From NCBI RefSeq assembly GCF_040706615.1, contig NZ_JAPDRF010000003.1, positions 124,001 to 188,000 of the forward strand: a DNA stretch of 64,000 bases. Direction: 5' to 3'. Below, piece after piece: positions 50,459 to 60,017 of the stretch. Both the position numbers and the translations under genes were made by a program. This DNA comes from Lentisalinibacter sediminis (lineage in GTDB: Bacteria; Pseudomonadota; Gammaproteobacteria; Steroidobacterales; Woeseiaceae). Each line of letters begins with the position of its first letter. Position 1 is the first letter of the stretch. The notes under the pieces were generated by a model. That model searched no databases. It was not told the origin of the DNA and worked only from the letters and a program-made list of their open reading frames with translations.

Positions 50459-51334
50459 TCAGAAGTACGCTTCGGCGCTGTCGAGCAGCACCTCGGCGTC
50501 CCGCTGGGCCAGCGTGTTCGTAAGGGTGTAACCCGGCGCCACAGGATCGGCTTCGAGCACCTCGTTCAGCAGGCGGTCGTGCAGATCCCGTTCGTACAGC
50601 AGACGCGCGTAGCCCCGGGCGTATTCCACCTTCACGGACAGATCCCTGCCCCCCGTGAGTTCGATGGCACGCTCGAAGTAGTTTCGCGCGAGCTCGGGTT
50701 CGCCGCCGAGAGATGGCGGACGCAGTGTCGCGAGGATACCGAGATAAGTATAGAGCTGCGCCTGGTACTGGCCGTCGTCCAGCGCGAGGAGGCGCTCCAG
50801 CACCGCCTCCATCCGCGGCAGCTCCGCCAGCGAGTTCCAGTCGTCGCTGTGCGCGCGGATGTAGGCCAGCGACGAAAGGGCATAGCTGTAGAGCGCATCG
50901 GCGTCGCCCGGCCTCAGACCGTCCAGGCTCTCCTCGAACGCGTCGTAGTCCTGCTCGTCCCAGGCGCAGGCGGGCCGGTATTCGATGCAAAGGGAGCGCT
51001 CGCCGTAGGTACGCGCGCGGTCGGTGAGCCGCCTGGCACGCTCCGGGTCGTCGGCGAACACCGCGCCGTAGGAGGCATAGAGCTCGGCGGCAGCCTGCAG
51101 CACCGCCGTGTCGTCGGGGTTGCCCTCCACCAGACTGTCGAGCAGCAACAGATAGGCCGGCGCGCCGTCGCGCACCGTCTCCGGATCCGTCTGGTTCAGG
51201 ACGGCCGCACTCAGGTTGTCGGCGAATCCGGACGCAGCGGAGGAGACCAGCGAGGCACAGCCGGTCGAGCCCAGGGCCGCCGCCGCGAGAGCGACGAGGC
51301 CCGCGCGGGTCTTGTTGCGTGAGCGTTCCGTCAT
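50459..51334 (-). CDS. TRAP-associated TatT lipoprotein
   Basis: 291 residues from ATG 51334. Lipoprotein signal ending STGCASL. The rest is helical with TPR-like pairs (PAYLLLLDSLVEGNPDDTAV, DALYSYALSSLAYIRAH, PELARNYFERAIELTGG). This is the TatT family, lipoproteins that form complexes with DctP-type binding proteins in the periplasm. It heads the TRAP operon, 43 bp upstream of DctP. Confidence 0.88.
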   Translation of the reverse strand: MTERSRNKTRAGLVALAAAALGSTGCASLVSSAASGFADNLSAAVLNQTDPETVRDGAPAYLLLLDSLVEGNPDDTAVLQAAAELYASYGAVFADDPERARRLTDRARTYGERSLCIEYRPACAWDEQDYDAFEESLDGLRPGDADALYSYALSSLAYIRAHSDDWNSLAELPRMEAVLERLLALDDGQYQAQLYTYLGILATLRPPSLGGEPELARNYFERAIELTGGRDLSVKVEYARGYARLLYERDLHDRLLNEVLEADPVAPGYTLTNTLAQRDAEVLLDSAEAYF

Positions 51335-51396
51335 GTCAGCTGTGACCCCGGCCGGCAGGCTTCGTTCCTCCGCCAAACGGGCTCACGGCGTCGCGG

Positions 51397-51741
51397 TCAG
51401 ATCTTCTCGCGAATCCTGGCCGCCTTGCCGGTGCGTCCACGCAGGTAGTACAGCTTGGCGCGGCGCACGTCGCCCTTGCGCTTGACGATGATGTCGCCGA
51501 TCGAGGGGCTGTAGGTCTGGAAAACACGCTCGACGCCCTCGCCATGGGACATCTTGCGCACGGTGAACGACGAGTTCAGGCCACGGTTGCGCTTGGCGAT
51601 CACCACACCCTCGTAGGACTGGAGACGCTCCCGGTCGCCTTCCTTGACGCGCACCTGCACGGTAACCGTGTCACCCGGGTCGAACTCGGGTATCTCGCGC
51701 CGCATCTGTTCCTGCTCCAAAGCGTCTATGACCTTGCTCAT
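51397..51741 (-). CDS. rplS: 50S ribosomal protein L19
   Basis: 114 residues, normal length. GDTVTVQVRVKEG, QSYEGVVIAKRNRG and KLYYLRGRTGKAARIRE are all conserved. It lies at the 30S-50S interface. Last gene of the rpsP-rimM-trmD-rplS operon, 37 bp after trmD. Confidence 0.98.
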   Translation of the reverse strand: MSKVIDALEQEQMRREIPEFDPGDTVTVQVRVKEGDRERLQSYEGVVIAKRNRGLNSSFTVRKMSHGEGVERVFQTYSPSIGDIIVKRKGDVRRAKLYYLRGRTGKAARIREKI

Positions 51742-51778
51742 GGCTTGTTCCTGCTATCTCAGTCGAGTGTTGAATGTC

Positions 51779-52537
51779 TTACCGTATTCCGGCCGCGGCA
51801 TCCCCTGCCTCGGCCTTGTATTCCTCGAGCAGCTCGCGCTCCTCGTCCGTCAGCCGCCTGTCGCGCAGCAGATCCGGCCGCCGCACCCAGGTTCTGCCCA
51901 GCGACTGCTTCAGCCGCCAGCGGGCGATGGCCCGGTGGTCGCCCGATGTGAGCACCGACGGTACCCGCCGACCGTCCACGACCTCCGGACGGGTGTAATG
52001 CGGGCAGTCGAGCAGTCCCGTCTCGAACGACTCCTGCGCCGCAGACTCTGCGTCACCCAGTGCCCCGGGCAGCAGCCGCACCGTGGCGTCGATGACCGCC
52101 ATGGCCGCGATCTCGCCGCCGCTGAGGACGAAGTCTCCGACCGAGACCTCCTCGTCGACCGCGGCCTCGATGAGCCGTTCGTCGACGCCCTCGTAGCGTC
52201 CTGCCACCAGCACCAGCGCGGGCAGCGTCGCATACTCCCGCGCCAGCCCCTGATCGAAGCGCCTGCCCTGGGGACTGAGGTACACCCTCCGGGCCCCGTC
52301 TCCGGTCCGACCGCGCGCCGCGTCGATCGCGGCCGCGAGCGGACCGAACTTCATCACCATGCCCGGGCCGCCACCGTAGGGCCTGTCATCGACCGTGCGG
52401 TGTACGTCCTCGGTGAAATCCCGCGGATTCACCGCGCCCAGCGATACCAGCCCGCCGTCCACGGCCCGACCGACGACGCCGAAGCGGCCGACGGTCAGTA
52501 CCTCGTCCGGGAACAGGCTGACCACTTCGATGTGCAC
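51779..52537 (-). CDS. trmD: tRNA (guanine37-N1)-methyltransferase
   Basis: 252 residues. SPOUT fold with the knot motifs SLFPDEVLTVG, YGGGPGMVMK, RYEGVDERLIEAAVDEEVSVGDFVLSGGE and LLDCPHYTRPEVVDG. It methylates G37 of tRNAs with a G36, preventing frameshifts. Three bp after rimM. Confidence 0.97.
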   Translation of the reverse strand: MHIEVVSLFPDEVLTVGRFGVVGRAVDGGLVSLGAVNPRDFTEDVHRTVDDRPYGGGPGMVMKFGPLAAAIDAARGRTGDGARRVYLSPQGRRFDQGLAREYATLPALVLVAGRYEGVDERLIEAAVDEEVSVGDFVLSGGEIAAMAVIDATVRLLPGALGDAESAAQESFETGLLDCPHYTRPEVVDGRRVPSVLTSGDHRAIARWRLKQSLGRTWVRRPDLLRDRRLTDEERELLEEYKAEAGDAAAGIR

Positions 52538-52540
52538 GGG

Positions 52541-53068
52541 TCAGCTCCACTCCCAGTCGACGACGACGCAGCCCTCTTCCAGGCGCACCGCCTTCACGAT
52601 CCGGTCGATCACGAAGGGGATCAGCAAATCCTCTCCCTCGTCGCGCTCGACCACCATCACGTCATGCGCGCCGGTCTCCAGCATCTGGCCGACCCGGCCG
52701 AGCCGCTCGCCGCCTTCGTCGCGCACTTCCAGGCCGATCAGATCGGCCCAGTAATATTCTCCTTCTCCGGGGTCCGGCAGGCTCGAGCGCTCGACGGCGA
52801 TCTCGGCCCCGACCCATTGTTCTGCCGCGTCACGGTCCTCGATGGACTCCAGCGCGGCGGTGATCGTCCGGCCACCGGCGCGGCCGTCCCGCACCCTCAC
52901 CAGACGCCGCTCCCCGCCTCGGATCAGCCACCACTCCGGGTAGGAGAGCACGTTCTCCCTGGGGTCGGTGTAGGAAAACACCTTCACCCATCCCCGTACG
53001 CCGTGGACGCCGCTGATCCGGCCCAGTGTGACCAGCTCGCCACTCTCTGCCGGAACGCGTCCTTCCAC
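52541..53068 (-). CDS. rimM: 16S rRNA processing protein RimM
   Basis: 175 residues. N-terminal RimM beta-barrel (LGRISGVHGVRGWVKVFSYTD) and C-terminal PRC-like barrel (YYWADLIGLEVRDEGGERLG). It assists maturation of the 30S head near S19. Follows rpsP by 23 bp. Confidence 0.96.
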   Translation of the reverse strand: MEGRVPAESGELVTLGRISGVHGVRGWVKVFSYTDPRENVLSYPEWWLIRGGERRLVRVRDGRAGGRTITAALESIEDRDAAEQWVGAEIAVERSSLPDPGEGEYYWADLIGLEVRDEGGERLGRVGQMLETGAHDVMVVERDEGEDLLIPFVIDRIVKAVRLEEGCVVVDWEWS

Positions 53069-53091
53069 GGCCCCGGCGGGCGGGATGCCGC

Positions 53092-53349
53092 TCAGGCGCT
53101 GGCGGCGGTCTTGCGGGCCTGCTTCAGCAGTGAAGCCACCCGTTCCGACGGCCGGGCGCCCTGACCGATCCAGTGCTCGACCCGGGCCACGTCGAGGCGC
53201 AGGGACTCTTCGTCCTCCTTCGCCTGCGGGTTGAAGAAGCCGAGCCGCTCGATGTAGCGGCCGTCCCGCCGGTTGCGGCTGTCTGTCACGATGACGTGGT
53301 AGAAGGGCTTCTTCTTCGCCCCTCCCCTGGTTAACCGGATGCTGACCAT
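53092..53349 (-). CDS. rpsP: 30S ribosomal protein S16
   Basis: 85 residues. MVSIRLTRGGAKKKPFYHVI, VTDSRNRRDGRYIERLGFFNP and the C-terminal WIGQGARPSERV are diagnostic. First gene of the operon. A promoter lies about 100 bp upstream. Confidence 0.98.
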   Translation of the reverse strand: MVSIRLTRGGAKKKPFYHVIVTDSRNRRDGRYIERLGFFNPQAKEDEESLRLDVARVEHWIGQGARPSERVASLLKQARKTAASA

Positions 53350-53445
53350 GTACTAATGGACCTCGCCCATTCTGAAAATCGTTTTCTGGAAACCACAGAC
53401 GCGGGCGCAGGCCATCGCCCGGCCCGGCGTCCGAGTAAACCCGCC

Positions 53446-53473
53446 ATTCTACTGCAATACCAGAAAAAGTGAA
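53446..53473 (-). promoter_or_regulatory. promoter of the rpsP operon
   Basis: On the minus strand, -35 TTCACT (53473-53468), a 16-bp spacer and -10 TAGAAT (53451-53446), followed by GC-rich DNA. It lies 97 bp before the rpsP start, in the gap to ffh. Confidence 0.55.
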
Positions 53474-53524
53474 GGACTAAAGTGAACGACTCCGGGGCGC
53501 TCCGGACGCTCCCGGCACTCCCCG

Positions 53525-54886
53525 TCAGCGGCCCATCGGCGGCATGCCACCGCCGGGCATGCCGCGCATCAGCTTCTTCATGCCGCCCTTGGAGAAGCGC
53601 TTCATCATCTTCTCCATCTGGGTGTACTGCTTCAGCAGCCGGTTCACATCCTGCACCTGCACCCCGCTGCCCGCGGCGATACGCCGCTTGCGCGAACCGT
53701 TGATGGTCTTCGGGAAACGCCGCTCGCCGGGAGTCATCGAGTTGATGATGGCGATCTGGCGGCGCAGCTGGCTGTCGTCGGCCTGGCCCTTCAGCGCCGC
53801 CGGGTTGATCTTGCCCATGCCCGGCAACTTGTCGAGCAGGGATTCGAGGCCGCCCATCTCCAGCATCTGCTGAAACTGTTCCCGCATGTCGGCGAGAGTG
53901 AAGCCCTTGCCCTTGGCGATCTTGCCGGCGAGTTTCTCCGCCTTTTTGCGGTCGACCTTCTGCTCGACCTCCTCCACCAGCGACAGCACATCGCCCATGC
54001 CGAGGATGCGGGTGGCCATGCGCCCGGGATGGAACACCTCCAGCGCGTCCGTCTTCTCGCCGACGCCCATGAAGCGGATGGGCTTGCCGGTGATCTCGCG
54101 CACCGACAGGGCGACGCCGCCGCGGGCATCGCCGTCCGCCTTGGTCAGGATGGCACCGGTAAGCGGCAGCGCCTCGGAGAAAGCCCGGGCCGCATTCACG
54201 GCGTCCTGGCCCGCCATCGCGTCGATCACGAACAGGGTCTCGTGGGGCGAGGCCAGCTCGTGCACGGCACGGACCTCGCTCATCATCCCGTCGTCGACGT
54301 GCAGGCGCCCGGCGGTATCGACGATGAGCACGTCCGCGAAGCTGCGCCGGGCCGCCTCGAGCGCCCGCTGCACGATGACCGTGGGAGCCTCCGAGGCCTC
54401 GGAAGGGATCCATTCGGCGCCCACCTCGCCGGCCAGGCGCTCCAGCTGGAGGATGGCGGCCGGCCGGTGCACGTCGACGCTGACCAGAGCGACCGACTTC
54501 TTCTCCTTCTCGATCAGGCGCCGGGCGAGCTTCGCCGCGGTGGTGGTCTTGCCCGCGCCCTGCAGGCCGGCCAGCAGGATGACGACCGGCGGCTGCGCGC
54601 GCAGATCCAGGGCCTCGGTTTCCCCGCCCAGAACCCGCTCCAGCTCTGCCTGGATGATCTTGACGAAGGCCTGGCCCGGCGTGAGGCTGCGGGAGACCTC
54701 CTCGCCAAGCGCACGCTCCCGCACCCGACCGATGAAGTCCTTCACCACGGGCAGGGCCACATCGGCCTCAAGCAGGGCCATGCGCACCTGCCGCAGGGTG
54801 TCCCTGATGTTGTCTTCGGTGATCCGGCCCTTGCCCGTGAGGGATTTCGCCGCACCACTCAGTCGATCGCTGAGATTGTCGAACAT
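53525..54886 (-). CDS. ffh: signal recognition particle protein Ffh
   Basis: 453 residues. N-terminal helical domain, GTPase G-domain (G1 GLQGAGKTTT, G3 VDTAGR, G4 TKADGDARGG) and the C-terminal M domain rich in Met (LKQYTQMEKMMKRFSKGGMKKLMRGMPG). It binds 4.5S RNA and signal sequences. Placed just upstream of the rpsP operon on the same strand, as in many gammaproteobacteria. Confidence 0.98.
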   Translation of the reverse strand: MFDNLSDRLSGAAKSLTGKGRITEDNIRDTLRQVRMALLEADVALPVVKDFIGRVRERALGEEVSRSLTPGQAFVKIIQAELERVLGGETEALDLRAQPPVVILLAGLQGAGKTTTAAKLARRLIEKEKKSVALVSVDVHRPAAILQLERLAGEVGAEWIPSEASEAPTVIVQRALEAARRSFADVLIVDTAGRLHVDDGMMSEVRAVHELASPHETLFVIDAMAGQDAVNAARAFSEALPLTGAILTKADGDARGGVALSVREITGKPIRFMGVGEKTDALEVFHPGRMATRILGMGDVLSLVEEVEQKVDRKKAEKLAGKIAKGKGFTLADMREQFQQMLEMGGLESLLDKLPGMGKINPAALKGQADDSQLRRQIAIINSMTPGERRFPKTINGSRKRRIAAGSGVQVQDVNRLLKQYTQMEKMMKRFSKGGMKKLMRGMPGGGMPPMGR

Positions 54887-54983
54887 GCTGCCGTCGCCCG
54901 CGGGCGTGAATGACTGGAGGCCGTGAGAGCCCTTCGCAAGCGCCTTATTCTAGCGGTTCGGCAGCCGGCCGGAAAACCGGATG

Positions 54984-55751
54984 TCAGATGTCGAGTACGG
55001 CGCCCCGGGACAGCATCTCGACCCGGCGCAGCGGCAGCGCCTCCTTGACCTGGTGCAGAATCACCTCTTCCTCGCCCGGCTTCATCGCCGTGAGCCAGAT
55101 GTCCGGCGTGTGGCGGAGCTGGGCGATGTCCGCGGCCATCGTGCTCGGCGTGTAATGGCCCGATTCCCGTGCCAGATTCTCCTGCGCGTTGGGGAAGGAG
55201 ACCTCGATGACCAGCGCCCGCAGCTCCGGCAGGGAATTCAGTATGGGCCACAGGGTGCGGTTGGTACCGGTATCGCCGCTCACCGCGAAGCCCTTGCCGG
55301 CGTCGTTGATGGTGTAGCCCTGGGCCGGGACACTGTGGGCGACGTCCACGGCGGTGAACTCCCGGGCGCCGATGCGCACCGTGTCACCGGGATTGCAGAC
55401 GTGATAGCGCAGCACGGGGTCCTCCGCCGTCGGCAGCACGGAGAAATCGGGCCAGATCACCCAGTTGAACAGATGCTTCTGCACCGCCTCCAGGGTCTCG
55501 TGCCGGCCGTAGACGGTGATCTGCTCGCCGTCACGGCTGTCGAACACGCTGTCGAGGAACAGCGGCAGCCCGGCGATATGATCCAGGTGGGAATGGGTGA
55601 GGAAGACGTGGCGGATGCGGGAGAGTTCGTCGAGCTGCAGATCGCCGACGCCGGTGCCGGCATCGAGGAGCACGTCGTCGTCGATCAGCATCGCGGACGT
55701 GCGCGTCCCCGTACCTATCCCTCCGCTGCATCCCATGATCCTGATCCGCAT
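54984..55751 (-). CDS. metallo-beta-lactamase-fold phosphodiesterase, class II cyclic-nucleotide type
   Basis: 255 residues. Metal motif LTHSHLDHIAGLPL, later His and Asp ligands (VDVAHSVP, FAVSGDTGTN) and the C-terminal LTAMKPGEEE. The opening CSGGIGTGTRTSAMLID and the EVSFPNAQENLA segment resemble bacterial class II 3',5'-cyclic-AMP phosphodiesterases. tRNase Z-like or other hydrolase roles are possible. Cytoplasmic, no signal peptide. It lies 97 bp upstream of ffh on the same strand. Confidence 0.82.
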   Translation of the reverse strand: MRIRIMGCSGGIGTGTRTSAMLIDDDVLLDAGTGVGDLQLDELSRIRHVFLTHSHLDHIAGLPLFLDSVFDSRDGEQITVYGRHETLEAVQKHLFNWVIWPDFSVLPTAEDPVLRYHVCNPGDTVRIGAREFTAVDVAHSVPAQGYTINDAGKGFAVSGDTGTNRTLWPILNSLPELRALVIEVSFPNAQENLARESGHYTPSTMAADIAQLRHTPDIWLTAMKPGEEEVILHQVKEALPLRRVEMLSRGAVLDI

Positions 55752-55902
55752 AGGCTTTCGACCCGCTCCGGTCTCTGCTCGAAGCTCACCCGTCCCTGGC
55801 CGGCTACGCGCCTGTGCGTCGGGATGACAGGGTTCTAAACAGGGACACCATGTGCGATGATTTCGGTGCTTCTAAACCTATTTGACGCCTCCCAGGGTTT
55901 CC

Positions 55903-56709
55903 GTGTTTCAAATCACAGTTCTCGCCTTGTACGCCGGTGCAGGCTGCCTGCTGGCGGCCGGCCAGATGCCGAAATACGAGCATCGCCACGAGCTCCTGTT
56001 CTGGCTCTCCCTGCCGCTGGCGCTGGCGGGGCTGCTGGCCCACGAACAGATGCTGGCTCGCGAGATCCTGGTCGGCGACGCGCTGCGGCTCAGCATCTTC
56101 AGCATGACGTCACTCGCCGGCTGGCAGGTCGCCATACTGGCCACGCTCGCCGCGCTCCGTGAGCGGGTGCGCGGGCTTTCGGCGATGCTCTTCCTCGTGG
56201 CCGGCGTAGCGGCACTCGGCACCGGTCTCAGCAACGAGGCCAATGTCACCGCCAGTCTCAACTGGCAGCTACGCACTCACGTCATGCTGTCCATGTTCGC
56301 CTACAGCCTCCTCGCGGTGGGCGCGGTGCTCGCCTTCGCCGCCCTGCACCAGGACCGGCTGCTGCGCAAGGCGAAGATGGGGCTCTACACGCGGCTCATG
56401 CCGCCGCTGGAGACCATGGAGTCGCTGCTCTACGGCGTGGCGACAGCCGGTTTCCTCTGCCTGCTCCTGGCGGTATTCAGCGGCCTGGTCCGTGTCGAGA
56501 ATCTGTTCGCCCAGCACCTGCTGCACAAGAGCGTGCTCTCGTTCATCGCGCTCGGCCTGTTCGGCGTGCTCCTGATCGGGCGCCAGCTTGCCGGCTGGCG
56601 CGGCCGGCGCGCGATCTATCTCTACCTCGGCGGCTTTTTCACGCTGGTGCTGGCCTACTACGGCAGCAAGATCGTCCTCGAGTACATACTCCACCGGCCC
56701 TGGGGCTGA
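55903..56709 (+). CDS. CcsA/YpjD-type cytochrome c assembly membrane protein
   Basis: 268 residues from GTG 55903 (AGGG six bases upstream); a TTG at 55882 is a less likely start. Eight or so hydrophobic helices with the conserved His in LNWQLRTHVMLSMFAYSLL and HLLHKSVLSF. These heme-handling His residues are shared with CcsA/CcmF and HemX. The family (YpjD or CorE) is regularly found beside ffh, as here, and its true role is unsettled. Divergent from the phosphodiesterase gene. Confidence 0.88.
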   Translation: MFQITVLALYAGAGCLLAAGQMPKYEHRHELLFWLSLPLALAGLLAHEQMLAREILVGDALRLSIFSMTSLAGWQVAILATLAALRERVRGLSAMLFLVAGVAALGTGLSNEANVTASLNWQLRTHVMLSMFAYSLLAVGAVLAFAALHQDRLLRKAKMGLYTRLMPPLETMESLLYGVATAGFLCLLLAVFSGLVRVENLFAQHLLHKSVLSFIALGLFGVLLIGRQLAGWRGRRAIYLYLGGFFTLVLAYYGSKIVLEYILHRPWG

Positions 56710-56846
56710 GCGTGGCGACGCGCCGCAGCGGCCCTGGGCGCCCTGCGCGGCCCGTGCGCTTGACAGCGACGCTGCCCTGTTGGTCAACTGCCTGATACCA
56801 AGTTGAAAGGAGACGGGGTGCCCCCTCTTTGACCGAAGACCAACCT

Positions 56847-58115
56847 ATGGGCCTCCTGTTCGGCCTGCTCGGGCTGTTGCTGATACTGTCGGCGTTCTTC
56901 TCGGGCACCGAGACGGCTCTGATGAGCCTGAACCGATACCGCCTGCGACACCGCGCCCGCTCCGGCCACCGGGGTGCACGGCTCGCCGAGTCATTGCTGC
57001 GCCGGCCGGATCGCCTGATCGGTCTGATCCTGCTCGGCAATAACCTGGTCAACATCTCGGCCGCCTCGCTCGTGACGCTGATCTCTCTTCGCCTCGGCGG
57101 CGAGGCGGCCATCGCCATCGGCACCGGCTTGCTGACACTGGTGATCCTGATCTTCGCGGAGGTGGCGCCGAAGACCCTGGCCGCCCTGCACCCGGAGCGT
57201 GTGGCGCTGCCCGCAGCATTCATTTACTACCCGCTGCTGCGCGTGCTGTACCCGTTCGTCTGGCTCACGAACCTGCTGGCCAATGCCGTGTTGCGCCTGT
57301 TCGGCGTCCGCCACGACGACGTGCAATCCCACTCGCTCAGCAGCGAAGAGCTGCGCACCGTGGTCAACGAGGCCGGCGCGATGATCTCGCGGCGCTATCG
57401 GCGCATGCTCACCAGCATACTGGATCTGGAGAAGGTTACCGTCGACGACATCATGGTGCCTCACAACGAGATCATCGCCATCAACCTGGAGGAACCGATG
57501 GTGCTGATCCTCGATCAGATCCAGGCCAGCCAGCACACCCGGCTACCGGCCTATCGGGACAGCATCGACAACGTGGTGGGTATTCTGCACATCCGGCGGC
57601 TCGTCACTGCGCTGCGCAAGGCGGAACTCTCGCGAGACGACCTGGTGGCGGCGCTGCAGGAACCCTATTACGTGCCGGAAGGCACGCCGCTCAGCACACA
57701 ACTGGTCCAGTTCCAGCAGCGCAAGCGCCGCCTCGCGCTGGTGGTCGACGAGTACGGCGACATACAGGGCATGGTGACGCTGGAGGACATCCTGCAGGAG
57801 ATCGTCGGCGAGTTCCGCACAGTGCCATCTGACCAGCATCCGGATCTCCAGCCGGACGGCGCCGGCGGCTGGATCATCGACGGCAGCGCCAACGTGCGCG
57901 AACTGAATCGCCTGCTGGGCTGGCAGCTGCCGACGGACGGGCCGAAGACGCTGAACGGGCTGATCCTGGAGACGCTGGAGACCATCCCGGAGCCCGGCAC
58001 GCTGCTCGAACTGAACGACCACCCGGTCGAGATCCTGGCGACCAGCGAGAACATGGTGCGCTCGGCGCGCATCCGGGAAAGGGAACCGCCGCGGCTGGCC
58101 GCCGGCGCGGACTGA
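56847..58115 (+). CDS. CNNM/CorC-family transporter (DUF21-CBS-CorC_HlyC)
   Basis: 422 residues from ATG 56847, which begins the first membrane helix as in relatives; a TTG at 56829 adds six residues. DUF21 membrane domain (residues 1-150, FFSGTETALMSLNRYR, NNLVNISAAS), a CBS pair (about 185-320, DDIMVPHNEIIAI and LVVDEYGDIQGMVTLEDILQEI) and a C-terminal CorC_HlyC domain (GWIIDGSANVRELNRLLG). The fold is that of magnesium/cobalt exporters. In E. coli the counterpart YfjD also lies next to ypjD near ffh. Confidence 0.92.
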   Translation: MGLLFGLLGLLLILSAFFSGTETALMSLNRYRLRHRARSGHRGARLAESLLRRPDRLIGLILLGNNLVNISAASLVTLISLRLGGEAAIAIGTGLLTLVILIFAEVAPKTLAALHPERVALPAAFIYYPLLRVLYPFVWLTNLLANAVLRLFGVRHDDVQSHSLSSEELRTVVNEAGAMISRRYRRMLTSILDLEKVTVDDIMVPHNEIIAINLEEPMVLILDQIQASQHTRLPAYRDSIDNVVGILHIRRLVTALRKAELSRDDLVAALQEPYYVPEGTPLSTQLVQFQQRKRRLALVVDEYGDIQGMVTLEDILQEIVGEFRTVPSDQHPDLQPDGAGGWIIDGSANVRELNRLLGWQLPTDGPKTLNGLILETLETIPEPGTLLELNDHPVEILATSENMVRSARIREREPPRLAAGAD

Positions 58116-58119
58116 ACGG

Positions 58120-59478
58120 TCAGTCGAAGGCCGCCTCCAGGGCCTCGGAAAGCCGCGACACGGGTATCGCCTCCATGCCCTCCAGGGCCCGGCGCGGGGC
58201 GTTCGCTTTCGGCACGATGGCCCGCCTGAACCCCTGCTTCGCCGCCTCGGCGAGGCGTTCCTCGCCGTAGCGCACGGGCCGCACCTCGCCCGCCAGGCCG
58301 ATCTCGCCGAAGCTGATGGTGCGCCGGTCGAGCACCCGGTCCCTCAGACTCGAGACGACGGCCAGCACGGTCGGCAGGTCGGCCGCGGTCTCGGCGATAC
58401 GAATGCCGCCGACCACGTTGACGAATACGTCGTCGCCGGCCAGGGACAGCCCGCCGTGGCGCTGCAGCACGGCCAGCAGCAGATTCAGCCGGTTCTGATC
58501 CTGGCCCTGGGACAACCGTCGCGGATAGCCGCCCGCACTCTCCGTCACCAGCGCCTGCACCTCCACCAGCACGGGCCGGCTGCCCTCCCAGGCCACGGTC
58601 ACCACGCCGCCGGCGGTCTCGGCCGTATCCCGGGAGAGGAAGATCGCGGACGGGTTCTTTACCTCGCGGAAGCCCTCGGCACCCATGGCGAACATGCCGA
58701 TCTCGTTGACCGCCCCGAAGCGGTTCTTCACCGCCCTGACCATGCTGAAGCGGCTCGCGGGATCGCTCTCGAAGTAGAGCACGGTATCCACCATGTGCTC
58801 GACCACCCGGGGCCCGGCGATGGCACCCTCCTTCGTCACATGGCCGACGACGAAAACGGCGACGTCGCGCTCCTTGGCCAGGCGCACCAGACGTGCGACG
58901 CATTCGCGCAGCTGGCTGACGCTGCCCGCCGCCGAGTCCAGGCTGTCCGTCGTGATGGTCTGCATGGAATCGACGATCAGCACGGAGGCCCGCGAGCGCG
59001 TGACCGCATCCAGCATGACGTCGAGGCGGGTCTCGGCCAGCAGGTGCAGATCGCTGTCCGCCACGCCCAGCCGCCGGGCCCGCTGTGCGACCTGGCGCAG
59101 GCTCTCCTCCCCGCTCACATAGAGCACCGGCAGCGAACTGCGCAGCCGCGCCGCCACCTGCAGCAGCAGCGTGGACTTGCCGACGCCCGGATCGCCGCCG
59201 AGCAGAATGATCGCGCCCGGTACGAGTCCGCCACCCAGCACCCGATCGAACTCGCCGAAACCGGTGCTGGTGCGCTCCCGCTCTTCCGCGCCCGCCTCGG
59301 CCAGGGTGGCGAGCGCTGCCAGATCGGCGCCGGCGCCGGACGACGTCCCGCCGCCACCGGGCGCGAGGCGTACCTCGCTCAGGGTGTTCCAGTCGCCGCA
59401 GTCCGCACACTGGCCCTGCCACTTGACGCTGTGGGCGCCGCAGGAGGAACAGACGTAGGCGGTCCGTGTCTTCGCCAT
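58120..59478 (-). CDS. radA: DNA repair protein RadA
   Basis: 452 residues from ATG 59478. N-terminal zinc finger CSSCG...CADCG, RecA-like ATPase with Walker A LGGDPGVGKSTLL, the KNRFG motif (VKNRFGAVNEIG) and a C-terminal Lon-like domain (GDDVFVNVVGGIRI). It drives branch migration in recombination. Convergent with the CNNM gene, four bp apart. Confidence 0.97.
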   Translation of the reverse strand: MAKTRTAYVCSSCGAHSVKWQGQCADCGDWNTLSEVRLAPGGGGTSSGAGADLAALATLAEAGAEERERTSTGFGEFDRVLGGGLVPGAIILLGGDPGVGKSTLLLQVAARLRSSLPVLYVSGEESLRQVAQRARRLGVADSDLHLLAETRLDVMLDAVTRSRASVLIVDSMQTITTDSLDSAAGSVSQLRECVARLVRLAKERDVAVFVVGHVTKEGAIAGPRVVEHMVDTVLYFESDPASRFSMVRAVKNRFGAVNEIGMFAMGAEGFREVKNPSAIFLSRDTAETAGGVVTVAWEGSRPVLVEVQALVTESAGGYPRRLSQGQDQNRLNLLLAVLQRHGGLSLAGDDVFVNVVGGIRIAETAADLPTVLAVVSSLRDRVLDRRTISFGEIGLAGEVRPVRYGEERLAEAAKQGFRRAIVPKANAPRRALEGMEAIPVSRLSEALEAAFD

Positions 59479-60017
59479 GACTCGCTGCCGGCCTGCCGCC
59501 GGTCCGGGAAAAGCGGGGATGATAGCACCGCGGCGCGCACCCGTTCGCAGGCCAAAGTGGTAACGGTATCTCAATAATCCCGCGGCGCTTCACCTATACT
59601 TCCCGCCGGGTGATTCCACGATGAAAACAACAACGACCGACACGATTGCGGCGCCGGCCTCCCCTGCCGTGCCGCCCTCCACGAATGCTGCCGGCCGGTC
59701 ACGCCGGCCGGGGCCCGGCCATACGGCGGGGCGTTCCGACTTATGTTCAGTTGGTGTTACCCTTACCCGATCGGCACAGGGAGTGCTCCCGATCGAGGCA
59801 CCCATCATGGCGGACCGGGCACATGCGAACCACCGACGATACGCAGCGCTCAGGCCGGCCGGCCGCACGGCGGGACGACTTCCTGCCCGGGAGAACAACG
59901 GACGAGAGGCACTTGCCAGGGAACAGGAACCGGCACGCAGGCACGCCAGCACGGCGCTGACGTCCCGCGGCGAGAACGACAGCACGCATCACCTGGACCG
60001 GTAGACAGGCAAGCAGA
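59479..60017. other. 539-bp intergenic stretch
   Basis: Lies between divergent radA and the PP2C gene. A 127-codon plus-strand frame (59621-60004) and an antisense one exist but have no ribosome site, no domain and Arg/Pro/Thr-rich sequence, so I regard them as chance. GC-rich self-complementary segments occur near 59690-59720. A TATACT box near 59594 could be a plus-strand -10. Nothing else recognised. Confidence 0.4.

Noticed and set aside
59621..60004. 127-codon plus-strand frame upstream of the PP2C gene
   Set aside because: No ribosome site, low-complexity Thr/Arg/Pro-rich translation, and an equally long frame exists on the other strand.
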